A stretch of DNA of 64,000 nt, from positions 7,277,481 through 7,341,480 of the forward strand of contig NC_023756.2 of the NCBI RefSeq assembly GCF_000499845.2, read 5' to 3'. The position numbers and the translations under genes were made by a program. The notes beneath the pieces were generated by a model. It had not been told where the DNA came from. It did not search any database and saw only the letters and a list, made by a program, of their open reading frames with translations. The stretch is from Phaseolus vulgaris (taxonomy: Eukaryota; Streptophyta; Magnoliopsida; Fabales; Fabaceae). Below are positions 11,277 through 23,074 of this stretch, piece by piece; within the stretch, counting starts at the first letter, position 1, and the number at the start of each line of letters is the position of its first letter.

Positions 11277-12437
11277 TGAATTGATAAGTGTCTAATTTCA
11301 ATAATATTTCATATTAAAATATAGACACTTATGAGTATTAATTGCTAAAATAAATATAAAATAACCCCTAATTTATGATTTTATACCTTTTTTTACATAT
11401 TTTATCATCTTTATTCGAATAAGGACATTTTATTCCCAAATTTGGTGTTAATTTTAGGCTTCTATGGAAGAATTGAGATGACTGGGCTAAAGAAGAATAA
11501 TATAAGGTAAAAGGAGAAAGTTGAAAGGCCCCGAAATGCACAAGTGCAGAAAAAGCTCAAATCAACATCAGAGCATCTCGCTTAAGCGAGCCCATTCTCG
11601 CTTAAGCGAGATAACGCTAGACACATTGGGTCTTTTTATGTTTTATTCAATGAGCTCATCAATGTCAAGCAAGAAGTCACTTAACCCTAGCAGATTAGGA
11701 AATAGGGGGCTAGAGGCTCAACCCTAGTGTGCAAGATTAAGAGAAAAAAAATCATTGAGTAGCTTGTAACCCATTGGGAGAATAAAAGGTGTTAGAAGAT
11801 GTGTGACTAATTCTACCCTGTGGATTTGGGAGTAATTTGTTCAATCTCTTATGTATTAAGGTGATATCTAAATATAATATTTTGTTCTTGATTGATTATT
11901 GGTATTATTGTTTTGCTTCTAATTCTTGATCTAGAATCTTAAATCTAACTAGAAAGTATTTTTATGGTTCTGACCTAAACAATAATACTTAACATATTTG
12001 AGTGCTAGGAATAAACTTGAAATATTAATTGCTATCAACGTCTGATCTTGATACTATGTTGTTTTATAAATATGCGAGGAATCGATATGTAGGAAGCATT
12101 TTAAGAACTTTATATACGAAGAATCGATATAAATGAATTTTATACTAGCATCAATATCAATCAAAGGACATAATGTTATCATGCTAATAAAAATAAAATA
12201 GAGTGAGAAAGATGAAACCAAATCCCTATTTTTCCAATTGAAGTAACAACTCTTTGCTTTGTTTTCTTGTTAATCATTGTCATCTCAACAAACTCCCAAC
12301 AAACTTTTATTATTCTGTTTTATATTTAGCGAATCTTTTACTTAAATATTCAACTGTTCCTTGTGGGTTCGATATCCGTCCTCAGGGACACATTATTACT
12401 TCTGACAACGCGGTGCACTTGCCGTAAAAAGTCATCA
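11277..12437 (+). mobile_element. Solo LTR 2, inverted copy of LTR 1
   Basis: Homologous to LTR 1 in the opposite orientation: TGATAAGTGTC at 11282, GTTGTCAGAAGTAATAATG in reverse near the right end, terminus TCATCA at 12437. If the left edge is taken as TGAATTGATAAG at 11277, a perfect 5-bp duplication AACAT flanks it (11272-11276 and 12438-12442). This requires five extra bases at the left end relative to LTR 1, so the TSD call is tentative. A 14-bp palindrome (CTCGCTTAAGCGAG) occurs twice at about 11578-11611. Confidence 0.75.
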
Positions 12438-12442
12438 AACAT

Positions 12443-14500
12443 AGGTCTATAACGAGCTCATCTATTCTTACATTTTATACTTGAAACTCAACTTGCATCC
12501 TATCAACGACTTGTGTTTCATTCATGATCTAATATCCTTCTTTTGTTTTCTTCTAATACTTATTTCACACCAGGTATCTTATGTTAGGAAAACCAAAAAT
12601 TTATTTTGTTATTATCAAAAGTTGGGTATCAATGGTAAGACTATGAGATTAAGACATGTATCATATAATGACTTAATTCATATTGGCCTTAATAGTTAGT
12701 GAATGGAGTTATCCATTCTAAAGTCAAATGTGTGAAAATTGTGTTGGAAATCACTCTATGGAAAGATGTGGCTAGCTTCAAACTTGATGGAGTCAAAATT
12801 ACGATGGTTGTTGAAAAATTTGACAAATTTGGTGTCTACAAAGTATGTTTGAGGGATCCTAACATCCAAAATTTCTTCATGTTTAAAACACGTGCTATGA
12901 AGAAAGATGATAGAGTTCTTACCTTTGTCATAACATAAATTCTTGTTCCAATGTGAATCAACCTTACTTAAATGACAACAAAACATATATTGATGATTTG
13001 TGCTTTAAAAAGTGCACAAAATGGATTGGAATGAAATTGTTTTAAATAATACCATGTAAACAAGGAGGTTGACTATTTATCCTGTTTCCTATTTTGCTTT
13101 TATCTCGTTCCCTATTCTTCTGTTATCCCTAATTTTTATAACACTATAAGGTGTATTTTACATATGAAGCGTCAATCATTTGCTTTAGTTTAAACAAGAT
13201 CAACAATAATGAACTTGACCATATGGGGTTAACTAAACGTAGTGATGATTTTGTCTACAAAGAATAGCCTTTCAAAGGTAGAACTAGAATAACTAAATAA
13301 AATACTTTAAAAAAACTTGAGAAATTGTTTTCACCTTTTAAAATCACTACTAAATAAATTGGATATACTATATAACTGGTAGCTTGAGAGGTAAAAACAC
13401 TATGATATTCAATTAGATATAGTTGATAAAAAAATTTCTGGTATGTAGAAACGTTCACACATCGGAGGAGGATGAGTTAGAAGATGGGGAGTGATTAAAT
13501 GGTCCCATGTGTTTTAACATTTTTTTTTGTCTCTTGTGATTTCTAGTGTTTTTAGTCTTTTATGATTTTTCTAGTTCATCAATGCCTTTAGTCGTGATGT
13601 TCACTATCTTGTTATCAAGGATTTTTTTTTTCTAGTGATTGTAATTATTTTTTTATCTATCAATGGAAATCATTTCTATTTTAGTATCTTGTTATTTTTT
13701 TTTATTATTACATTGTTTTTGGTAATGTCCAAGAGGATAAAAATTATATATGATTTTATGAATATTATATCTCTATTGCACTATATAAAGTTATAAAATA
13801 CACAATGTTTTTTTAGTGTTATCAGGATTGTTGATAAGAGTTTAAAGTTTAGGGTTTATAACTTTCATGTTTAAATAATATGGAACATGCATTCCAAAGT
13901 TATTAATTAGATTAATCAAAACCTTTATTCCAACTTAAACAAAATTTAAAAAAAAATTAAATAGTTTTTTTTACCAAAATAGTTAATTATAACTTAACAT
14001 AATTGATTATCATATGTTGTATAATTTATTATCATTAATATTGATTGATTATCTTTTAGTTTATTTTAAAACACAAGCGTGGAGTTAATCAATTATTCCT
14101 ATAGCAATTTGTTGGATTCTCATAACCAATTAAGAGAAAACAAACTCAATTAAAGTAAGATATCATTGATTATCTCATAAACATAACTTACATTTAATCG
14201 TTTAAATGATGAAATAATCAATTACGTTTCTCAAATTATATTTCCAAATGTAACGAAAAATAATATAATCAATCATCATTAAATCTAATCCATTAAGTCT
14301 TCTCATAAATGTTTTCTATATTCTATAAATCTTTCTTAGTGCATTGTTAAGTTTATCAATTACACGTGTTATAAAATGTTTTACTATATCAAGAAAGCTA
14401 AAAAACACTTAAGAAACATTTGTTTAGATATTTTATGAAAGTTTTTATATCAAGGCATTTTGGTATAGTGCAAAAAGATTAAAAGAATACTCCTTATTAA
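12443..14500. other. Mostly unrecognised, with an eroded coding-like patch
   Basis: Around 12564-12938 two adjacent open stretches (one ending LRHVSYNDLIHIGLNS, the next containing SFKLDGVKITMVVEKFDKF) look like an eroded coding region, but I do not recognise the family. The rest is AT-rich. The stretch at about 14030-14280 repeats AATCAATTA-like words reminiscent of old Copia LTRs, which is weak evidence. Confidence 0.3.
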
Positions 14501-14502
14501 GT

Positions 14503-14605
14503 GCGGGTTTGCGATTAAACGCATTTGTAAAAAACGCGGTGGCATTTTTGAAATTAATTTAATTTACAAATGCGGTTCTAGAGTAAAACCGCATTTGTAA
14601 ATGCT
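14503..14605. repeat. Left CACTA subterminal repeats
   Basis: Contains AACGCATTTGTAAA, TTTACAAATGCGGTTCTAG and AAACCGCATTTGTAAATG, matching the array at the right end. In En/Spm elements such subterminal motifs bind the element's TNPA-type protein. That role is known for the superfamily and inferred here. Confidence 0.85.
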
Positions 14606-15272
14606 TTTTACCCTAAAAATTTGAAGCGCGCCACTCCAGTTTCAGACTTTCACTTTCTTCTCCGCTCTGGCCTTCGTTTCCACTGTTCTTGCGCGCGCGT
14701 CCTCTCTGCATTTTCCTTCCTTTTCACCATTGTAAGTTTCGTTCATCATTCATTCATTCATTTTCGTTCCTTATTTCGTTGGCATTGACATTTTTGTTCC
14801 TTACTTCGTTGGCACATTTGCATTTTAGGTTACTGTTCCATTGTATTTGCTGCTTCATATTTGGTCTTCGCTGGTCTGTACCTGCTCCGCCACCGCCACC
14901 GCTTTCGCCGCCACCTTTGTCGCGTGCCTCTGCCACTCCGATCACCAACAACCTTGGTTCACGGAAAGGTTGGTGTTCTATTTAAAAAAAATTTGAATTT
15001 TTATTTAATATTTTGAATTTATATTTTTGTGTATTATAATTTATATATTATTATATATAAATTTGTATTATATAATTTGTATTTTCTTAAATTTATATTA
15101 TATATTTAGTTAGTTGTTAATTACGTTTTAATAAAAGTTTTATGTTATGTTAGTTGTTACTTTTACAATAGAATTATCGTGTTTGGATTGAGTCCGGGGG
15201 TGTTCGACCCTCGGCAAATGTGTGAGATATAATATTAATTATTAGAAAATCCTAACTATTCCAGAATATATA
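14606..15272 (+). promoter_or_regulatory. CACTA 5' leader region, possibly a GC-rich promoter
   Basis: A locally GC-rich island at about 14625-14710 (GCGCGCCACTCC, GCGCGCGCGTCC) contrasts with the AT-rich surroundings. It is followed by a possible leader donor (TTGTAAGTTT at about 14730) and a long AT-rich stretch before the transposase ATG. This fits the promoter and leader of the transposase gene. No transcription start can be fixed. A short open frame across it (14689-14985) has no recognisable domain. Confidence 0.4.
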
Positions 15273-18200
15273 ATGGATCGAGGTTGGATTAATGTTGTTC
15301 ATATAAGTGATGAGTACGAAAGGGGAGTAGAGGAATTTATACAATTTGCGCAGCGTAACGCGATTATTAGTGGTCATGATGGAGCAAAGATCAGGTGTCC
15401 GTGCGTTAACTGTTTGAATGGAAGGATACTGGATGTGAATATCATGAGGGAACACCTGCTATGTGATGGGTTTCTTCGATCTTATACAACTAGGACATGG
15501 CATGGTGAATTATTAAATTTACCACGTGTTTCCGTAACTCAAGAATATGTGAGTTCTACCATGGATGAAGCAGTACACGATGATGGAGATGATGATCGAT
15601 TGGAGGACATGATTCGTGATGTGGGAGCTGATTTTGCAAAAGCGCATGGATATGGAAGTATGTCAAGAGATGCAGAGACTCCTTTGTATCCTGGATCAAC
15701 TAACTTCACACGGTTGTCGGCGGTGTTAAGATTGATGAATTTGAAGGCAATAAACGGATGGACTGATAAAAGCTTCACGGAATTGCTCCAGCTATTGAAG
15801 GATATGCTTCCAGAGGGAAATACACTACCTAATCGTAATTACAAGGCCAAAAAGATTCTTTGTCCAATGGGTATGGAGCACAAAAAGATACATGCATGTC
15901 CTAATGATTGTATATTATACCGAAAAGATTTTGAATTGTTGAAAAGTTGTCCGAGGTGTGGGTTATCACGTTATAAGTTGAAACAAAAAGATGATGATTC
16001 TATTGATGAGATGGAAAAGCATGGACCCCCAATGAAGGTTATGTGGTATCTTCCCATCATTCCAAGGATGAAGCGTTTGTTTGCAAACCCAGACGATACT
16101 AAGAATCTTAGATGGCATGCAGATGAGGGGAAATGCGATGGCATGTACCGACATCCAACTGATTCTATTCAATGGAAGAAATTTGATGATGACTTTCCAG
16201 AGTTTGGTAAAGAATCAAGAAATATCCGACTTGGTTTAGCTACAGACGGAATGAATCTGTTTGGTAATATGAGTACAAATCACAGTTCATGGCCTGTATT
16301 ACTAGTTATTTACAACTTACCTCCTGGATTGTGCATGAAGCGAAAATACATGATGTTGTCTATGATGATATCCGGTCCGAAACAGCCAGGGAATGATATT
16401 GATGTTTATCTAAGTCCCCTAATTGAAGATTTGAAGTTAATGTGGGACCAGGGTGTTGAAGTATTTGACGGATTTGCTAATGAAACTTTCAAGCTTCATG
16501 CCATGTTATTTTGCACCATCAATGACTTTCCGGCATATGGTAACTTAGCAGGTTATAGTGTTAAGGGTCACAAAGCGTGTCCAATATGCGAAGAAGACAC
16601 TGCTTCTCAACAATTGAAACATGGAAGAAAAACAGTATATCTTCGGCATCGGAGGTTTCTTAGAAGTCATCATCCTTACCGGAGGTTGAAAAAAGCCTTT
16701 AATGGACACCAGGAGGGTAGTGGTCCACCAACTCCATTAACCGGTGTTGAGGTTTACGAAAAGGTAAATAACATAGACCACACCTTCGGTAAGTAAAAAA
16801 AAAAAGTCATCTGTGACAAATATTTGGAAGAAGAAATCAATCTTCTTTGATCTTCCGTACTGGTCGAGGTTAGAAGTCAGACATTGTATAGACGTAATGC
16901 ATGTTGAGAAGAATGTGTGTGACAGCTTAATTGGCACACTTCTTAACATTAACGGGAAGACGAAGGATGGTCTAAATGCTCGTTTAGATTTGATTGAGAT
17001 GAACATATGCGACGAGTTGGCACCCATAGAAATGGGTAAGCGTACATATTTGCCCCCATCCTGTTACACAATGTCAAAAGATGAAAAAATTAGTTTTTGT
17101 CAATGTCTAAAAGGTGTGAAAGTGCCACAAGGACATTCCTCAAATGTGAAGAGCCTAGTGTCAATGCAAGATTTGAAGTTAATTAGGTTGAAGTCTCATG
17201 ATTGTCACATCTTGATGCAACAGTTGTTGCCGGTAGCTATCCGTGGGATCTTACCAAAAAATGTTAGACATACCATAACCCGTTTGTGCTCATTCTTCTC
17301 TTCCATCTGTTGTAAAGTCATTGATCCCTCAAAACTAGATGAACTTCAAAATGAAATTGTTGTTATCTTGTGTGAATTGGAGATGTTTTTTCCTCCGTCT
17401 TTTTTTGACATCATGGTTCATCTAGTGGTGCATCTGGTAAGAGAGATTAGATTGTGTGGACCAATGTACTTAAGATGGATGTATCCTGTTGAGCGGTATA
17501 TGAAAATTTTGAAAGGTTATGTGAAAAATCATTATCGTCCAGAGGCTTCAATGATTGAAAGGTACATAGCTGAATAAAGTATTGAATTTTGTTCAGAGTA
17601 CATGACAAAAGCAAATCCAATAGGTGTTCCAGCTAATTCATGGCACCACAGGCGTTCTACAAGTAAATGTTTACGTGGTGTGAATATTGTAAGCAAATCT
17701 CGATCAGAAGTCTTGCAAGCACATTTGTACATATTGAATAACACAGATGAAGTTGTACCTTACATAGAAGCTCACAAAGCCATTGTGAAGGCAAATAACC
17801 CAAGACAAACAGAGAAATGGGTATTGATGGAACATAATAGAACTTTCATGCCTTGGTTTAAAGACGAGGTGTTCAAGGATTCAACGACATCAGAGACCTT
17901 GACTTGGTTGGCTGCTGGATTTAAGTTTGATGTCATCTCATGTACAGCGTACGAAGTGAATAATTGTATATTTTACACGAAGTCCATGGATGAAAAGAGT
18001 ACAGTTCAAAATTCTGGTGTTACTCTTGAAGCCGAGTCAATGCAGTTTTCGACTTCGAAAGATACAAATCCAGTACTTGGATCAATGGCATACTATGGGT
18101 TTATAGAAGAGATATGGGAGATTGACTACACTAAGTTTTCCGTTCCAGTTTTCAAGTGTAAATGGGTTGACAATAAAAGTGGGGTTAAAATTGATGATTC

Positions 18201-18471
18201 AGGATTCACACTAGTGGACTTTCGAAAGATAGGGTATCGAGATGAGCCATTTATAATGGTTCAACAAGCATCTCAAGTTTTCTACGTGAAAGATCGTACG
18301 TCAGAACATTGGTATGTCTTTTTACACGGCAAAAAACAAGGGGAGACCATAGATGATATTGAAAATGGTGACCCCTGTTCATTCACACCAAAGATAATTA
18401 ATAAAGATGACGATGTAGTTGATGATGTACATGCAACCCGTAAAGACCACAGTGAAGGAATTTACATATGA
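15273..18471 (+). pseudogene. CACTA TNP2-type transposase, frameshift and stop
   Basis: From ATG 15273, residues 1-85 (MDRGWINV, CPCVNCLNG, HLLCDGF) form the transposase-associated domain. The following part (LPNRNYKAKKILCPMG, SCPRCGLSRYK, LRWHADEG, GLATDGMNLFGNM, GHKACPICEED) is the TNP2-like transposase family. The frame ends at 16794-16796 in a long A-run and continues one base out of register from about 16806 (IWKKKSIFFDLPYW, HCIDVMHVEKNV), consistent with an indel in the homopolymer. A TAA at 17575-17577 interrupts YIAE/SIEFCSEYM with no loss of frame. The C-terminal DUF4218/4216-like part runs to 18471. About 1060 codons in all. It would cut and paste the element; this copy is inactive as it stands. 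Confidence 0.93.
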
Positions 18472-18596
18472 ACTTTCAACCCCCATGCAACCTGTAAATA
18501 AGCATTTTAGATTTAGATTTTTATGTATTATTTTTATAAGATTTTAATTCGATGTAGATTAACTAATATTTGTTACCTAATTTTTTTAACAGAGAC

Positions 18597-21481
18597 ATGG
18601 ATGACGATCAGACCCCACTCAAACCTCGATCCGGACGAGGCAGCAGAGGACCTACTAGATTGAAGCATCTCGCATTGAGACGTGCTACCGGTGAGAAGAC
18701 ACGTGTTGACATTGACGTCAACACTGGAGTGGCTTTTGGTCCTAAGGCAGATGAGTTTATGAGCTATCTTGGAGTTGTTTCTCGTGAGAGGCTCTCCATT
18801 CTGATTAATTCATGGGATGAGGTGTCAGAGGTCGACCGTAACATGATCTGGGAGGATGTTTTGGTAAGCTTTACATTTTGATATAATGCTTTTTAATATT
18901 CATTGATTAATTTTAATTTGTTGATGTTATTTTGCAAGCAAACTATGAAATTCCTGACGTGGAACCGCTTCGATCAAAGATAATATCCAATATCGGACTC
19001 AAATTTCGTACCTTTAAGTCAAGACTGACTTCGAGATACATTTTTGGCGACCTTAAAGATGAAAATCCATGTTTAAAGTACAAACATATTGATGAAGAGA
19101 CATGGCGTCTTTTTAAAGAAAGCCGTCAAAATGAGGCTTGGATGGTAAGTGAAGTAACTTTTTTGTTTATATAACATTGATAAGTTTATCCTATTTACTT
19201 TAGTTTGTTTATTTCAATTATGGCAGGATCGTTGGAAGAAAGCTCAAGAGATAGCTTTGAAGAATCTTACCCCGCACGTTATGTCTCGTTTGGGGTATTG
19301 AAAACTTGAGCAAACACTGATGGTGGAAAAGAATAAATCTAAACAGGGGACGTTGTCTGAGAATGTGGAAACAGGGGTCACTTCTCCTCCATCACCACCT
19401 TTTAGCCATGTAAAATGGAAGAGGGCCCGAATTAAAAAGTCGGGTGCACCAAGTTCTGAGCAATCCGGGGTTATCATCGAAAAAATTGTAAGTTATTTTT
19501 GTTATTTTCATTTATTTTAAAGCATTAATTATATTAATGCTTGAAAATATGATTTTTGTGTACTCTTGCAGGATTCCTTGGAATCCGACGGTAAATTTGT
19601 TGCTGAAGGTCGTCACGATATCCTGGTTGAAGCAATTGGACGACCTAAGCACTCTGGTCGTGTTCGTGCAGCTGGACAAGGGGTCAGAATTAAACTATAT
19701 TTTGGAGTTTCAGAACGACAATCATCCTCCTCCTCCAAAGAGAACAAAACTCAAATGAAGACTAAGATATGTGAAGAATTAATGGAGGAGATGAGAAAGG
19801 AGACTGATTTGATGTGGCTAGAGATGAAAAAGGAGAATGATCGAATGCGACAAGAGTTTCTATCGCAACAAGTTTGTGCTGAGCCGATTGAACCCCTTGT
19901 TAGTCTCACTCCCAAGAGCACAAAGGGGAGTTGTGTGGCTCCTCCAACATCAGGGGATGATATCAATGGGCAGACGGAGGATTGTGAGCTAATGGTAGTG
20001 GGCGGCAAACTTCCTCTGGTGGTGGCCCTTGGAAAAGTCTATCAAAACGCCACCACCTTACATAACGTTCCTCTCTCCCCTGATGTGGCGAAGGTAACAG
20101 TTGAAAAAGTACGATTTCCTGATGCTCGTGTTCCACTACCTTCAGATGAGGTAACCATTGTGGCCGATGCATTTCAAACATTCATTGCCTAACCCATAGA
20201 GCTCATTCGATCTATGCCCAAACCTCATGTAATAATTTCATTTCATTATATTATTTTTTATTTATATTTATATATTATATATAATTTAATACAAATGTTG
20301 TTTATCTTGTAGAAACTTTTTCGGCCACCAAGTCCGGAAAAGAAGCGTGAGGTTCTATTTGACGATCCTATAGCTTCCTTACGTCTCATTGCTAGTCAGA
20401 TTGGCAATGAACCTTTTCCAGTTCCGTGGGATGATACATTTTTTCAAATAAACACTGAACTGCCACTAATGATTTACAACACAGATTTATCAGAATTTAT
20501 ATCTGGGAAACAGGAGCTCAATATAAGTATAATTCAATTTTTTATGATGTAAGTATCTTTACCTATTATTCAATTTACTTTATGTTAAATTATTATTGAT
20601 TATGCTTTAACTAAAAACTTGTAGGTTTTTGCATAGAGTCTGTATCACTGAGGGGAAGGAAAATATGTATGGATTCTTAGATCCTGCATATACTAATCTC
20701 GTTGGACCAAACTCATCTGAGACTCAAGCATACATCACTAACACCCTGGAAAAAGAGGGAAATTTTTTTTATTTATGCCCTTATATTAATGAGTAAGTTT
20801 AATTATATGTCATCAATTATATTATTTCATGTTTTAAATATTTACTAACTCTTTTCATTGATGATATAGGCATCATTGGAAGTTACTTGTCTTATCAATG
20901 GTTGATAAGACTGTTGTGTGGTTCTGTTCCCTACACAAGAAGATTCCCACAAAATTTAAGGATATCATTGATACGTAAGTACATTATAAACTGAACTTTG
21001 TATATGTTACTAATTAACCATTTACTAACGAGGTTTTTTGTATTAACCAGTTCATGGCGTGGATATAACATCCTAAAAGGTCGATCAAGTTCAAATAATT
21101 TGAACTGGATAAGAATAAAGATTTGTAATTTTTTTTCTTTCTCTATTATCATTGTTTATCAATATACTAACATATTACTTTTTATTGAATTATAGTGTAA
21201 TAAGCAACCAGGAAGCTATGAGTGTGGCTATTACATTATGCAATGGATGATTACCATTATAAGACTAGGTGTTAAAACTGGTTGGAAAGAGGTACTATAT
21301 ATGTTAAATCATTTTTATAATTCTTGAACATATATATATCTAAAAACTAATTTATGTCAACTTTGCAATGCAGTTATTCACAGAAGAAACACCAATGAAT
21401 GAGGAAGACATTTCATATGTTAGAGATTCTTGGTCCATATATTTCATAAATTTTTATAACTTTAACATAGGTAAACAATAG
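18597..21481 (+). pseudogene. CACTA second gene: TNPA-like region plus Ulp1-like protease domain
   Basis: Multi-exon. Exon 1 (18597-18863, MDDDQTPLKPRSGRGSRGP) ends at a GTAAGC donor. The next exon (about 18935-19144, QANYEIPDVEPL) lacks a clean AG acceptor in the required frame. A TGA at about 19299 interrupts MSRLGY/KLEQTLM. The exon from 19572 (DSLESDGKF, GRPKHSGRVRAAGQGVRI) is the plant En/Spm transposase family and carries a TAA at 20190-20192. Further exons after 20312 (KLFRPPSPEKKREVLFD), 20624, 20870, 21050, 21196 and 21374 encode a C48/Ulp1-like fold with HHWKLLVLSM (His) and GSYECGYYIMQWM (Cys). The usual Asp position reads WFCSL. Inactive as it stands. Confidence 0.85.
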
Positions 21482-21645
21482 TGGTTTTATTATATGTAAT
21501 TTGATTACTTGTAAATGTACATTTTGATGATCTCAATTGATTACTATATTTTTGTATTTGTCTGGCTGGGTTTGATCATTATGCAGGTTATTAATTTATA
21601 TGGTTTATGCACAATACAAACTACACTTTAAAAAATAAACACTAT

Positions 21646-21990
21646 TTACAAATGCGGTCATTTACCAAAACCGCATTTGTAAATGTGATTTACCTATTTA
21701 CAAATGCGGTCATTTACTAAAATCGCATTCGTAAATGTGATTTACAAATGCGGTTATTACCAAGACCGCATTCGTAAATCTTAAACCCCTAAACCCTCAT
21801 CCCTCATTCAGAATAATATACAAATGCGGTTATTTAAAATAACCGCATTTGTAAATCTAATTTATAAATGCGATTCTATGACCGCATTTGTATATCTCCG
21901 ATTTACGAATGCGTGCTGATCAAATGTGGTTCTATAACCGCATTTGTAAATGTAAAATAGCCGCATTTATTTTACATTTCTGTGCTAGTG
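21646..21990. repeat. Right CACTA subterminal array and terminal repeat
   Basis: About ten alternating copies of TTTACAAATGCGGT and its complement, several forming small inverted pairs around GGTCATTTACCAAAACC. They end at the CACTA terminus at 21990. Some copies carry C to T changes within CG (GCGATT, TGTGGT), as expected from decay of methylated cytosine. Confidence 0.92.
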
Positions 21991-23074
21991 GTCACTTAAT
22001 TCTTTGTGATCTTGCTCTATTGGATATGTGTCATTTTAAGTGATTTCTTTCCAAAACTCTTAGTGAATCCTTTTACACCTTATGTGGTGTGTTTGTATAG
22101 TAGGTTTATGCATTAGGTGATATCTCTTATGAGATAATCAAGAGGTTTAGTTGATATAATATGTAATTACATATTTCACATGTGAAGTATGATTGTAGTT
22201 ACATAGTGATACAGATAAAAAATTTATAAAAAAAAAGTTTTTATGTTCAGCAATAATTGAAATATGTAATCAAATAAAAGTAAAAATTTGGTAAATTTAA
22301 TTTAAATACAATATTTGAAAAATAAAATTACTCTGAACAAAATAAGTTCAAATTCAATATATCAAAGGTGAAATTTTGCATCCAGACGCAAAGTCAGTAT
22401 TATTCAATAAAAAATAAAAGTGAACATTAATAGAAAAAAAAGTGTGTGCTAGATTCAACTATTAAAGGACTTTTGCTTCCTACACCACATAGTTACTAAG
22501 TGCACTTTCATAATTTATAACGGTTACTTCTAGTTGATTTGTTTTGGAAATCTTTCCGAATAATTTTTTTTAAATTTTTGGATTCAGAACATGTGAGATA
22601 ATTTTTAGAACGAGTTTTTTAGAGCAACTTTTCTCTATAAGAATTTTTTAAACATATATTTTCAGAATATATTTTTCAGAACAAACTTTTTAAAATGTAT
22701 GAAATGCTTTCTGAAATAAGATTTCCAAACTAAAATATATAAGATACACAATTTTTTCACCAAACTCAATATTTTAATTTTTCTCTCTATCTCTCTTCTT
22801 TTTCCTTTTCAAGGAGTGTGATGAAAAAATTAAAGTGGAATTAATAATTATAAACTCTAAACCCTATAATATGAGGAAGAATATTATTTTAGTTTTTTTT
22901 TAATATTTAATATGGAAGTGTAGTTAGTGATGATGGGGTGCAGGAAGAAAAAACCTTACCCGTGTATCTAGCCCAATTAATTAACAATAATAAAAAAAAA
23001 ACAGTATCCTTACACCAAAGCGTGATATTGATAACAGATAAAGTTAGTTTCAGTGATCACTATTCAGATCACTC
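21991..23074. other. Intergenic; upstream region of the bS21c gene
   Basis: AT-rich, no supported gene. The last few hundred bases are the presumptive promoter and leader of the downstream plastid ribosomal protein gene. No unambiguous TATA box was assigned. Confidence 0.4.

Larger units (their letters stand above)
14503..21990 (+). mobile_element. CACTA (En/Spm) DNA transposon, left terminus missing
   Basis: The right end reads TTTCTGTGCTAGTG at 21977-21990, which on the minus strand is the canonical CACTA terminus (CACTAGCACAGAAA). Both ends carry arrays of the subterminal word ACAAATGCGGT and its complement. Inside lie a TNP2-type transposase gene and a second gene ending in a Ulp1-like domain, the usual order for plant CACTA elements. 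No matching CACTA sequence was found at the left, where recognisable element sequence starts near 14503. The 3-bp TSD therefore cannot be checked and the element is probably truncated or eroded there. Confidence 0.9.

Noticed and set aside
6866..12437. Large MULE or foldback transposon with 1.2-kb terminal inverted repeats
   Set aside because: The inverted copies have TG...CA LTR-type ends, the left one has its own ATAGG duplication, and it interrupts the MULE frame. They are two independent solo LTRs.
14689..14985. 98-residue Pro-rich frame in the CACTA leader
   Set aside because: No domain; it spans the GC-rich leader and a likely leader intron donor.
21646..21960. CRISPR-like array of short repeats
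   Set aside because: The ACAAATGCGGT words alternate in orientation with irregular spacing and sit at a CACTA end; they are subterminal transposon repeats.
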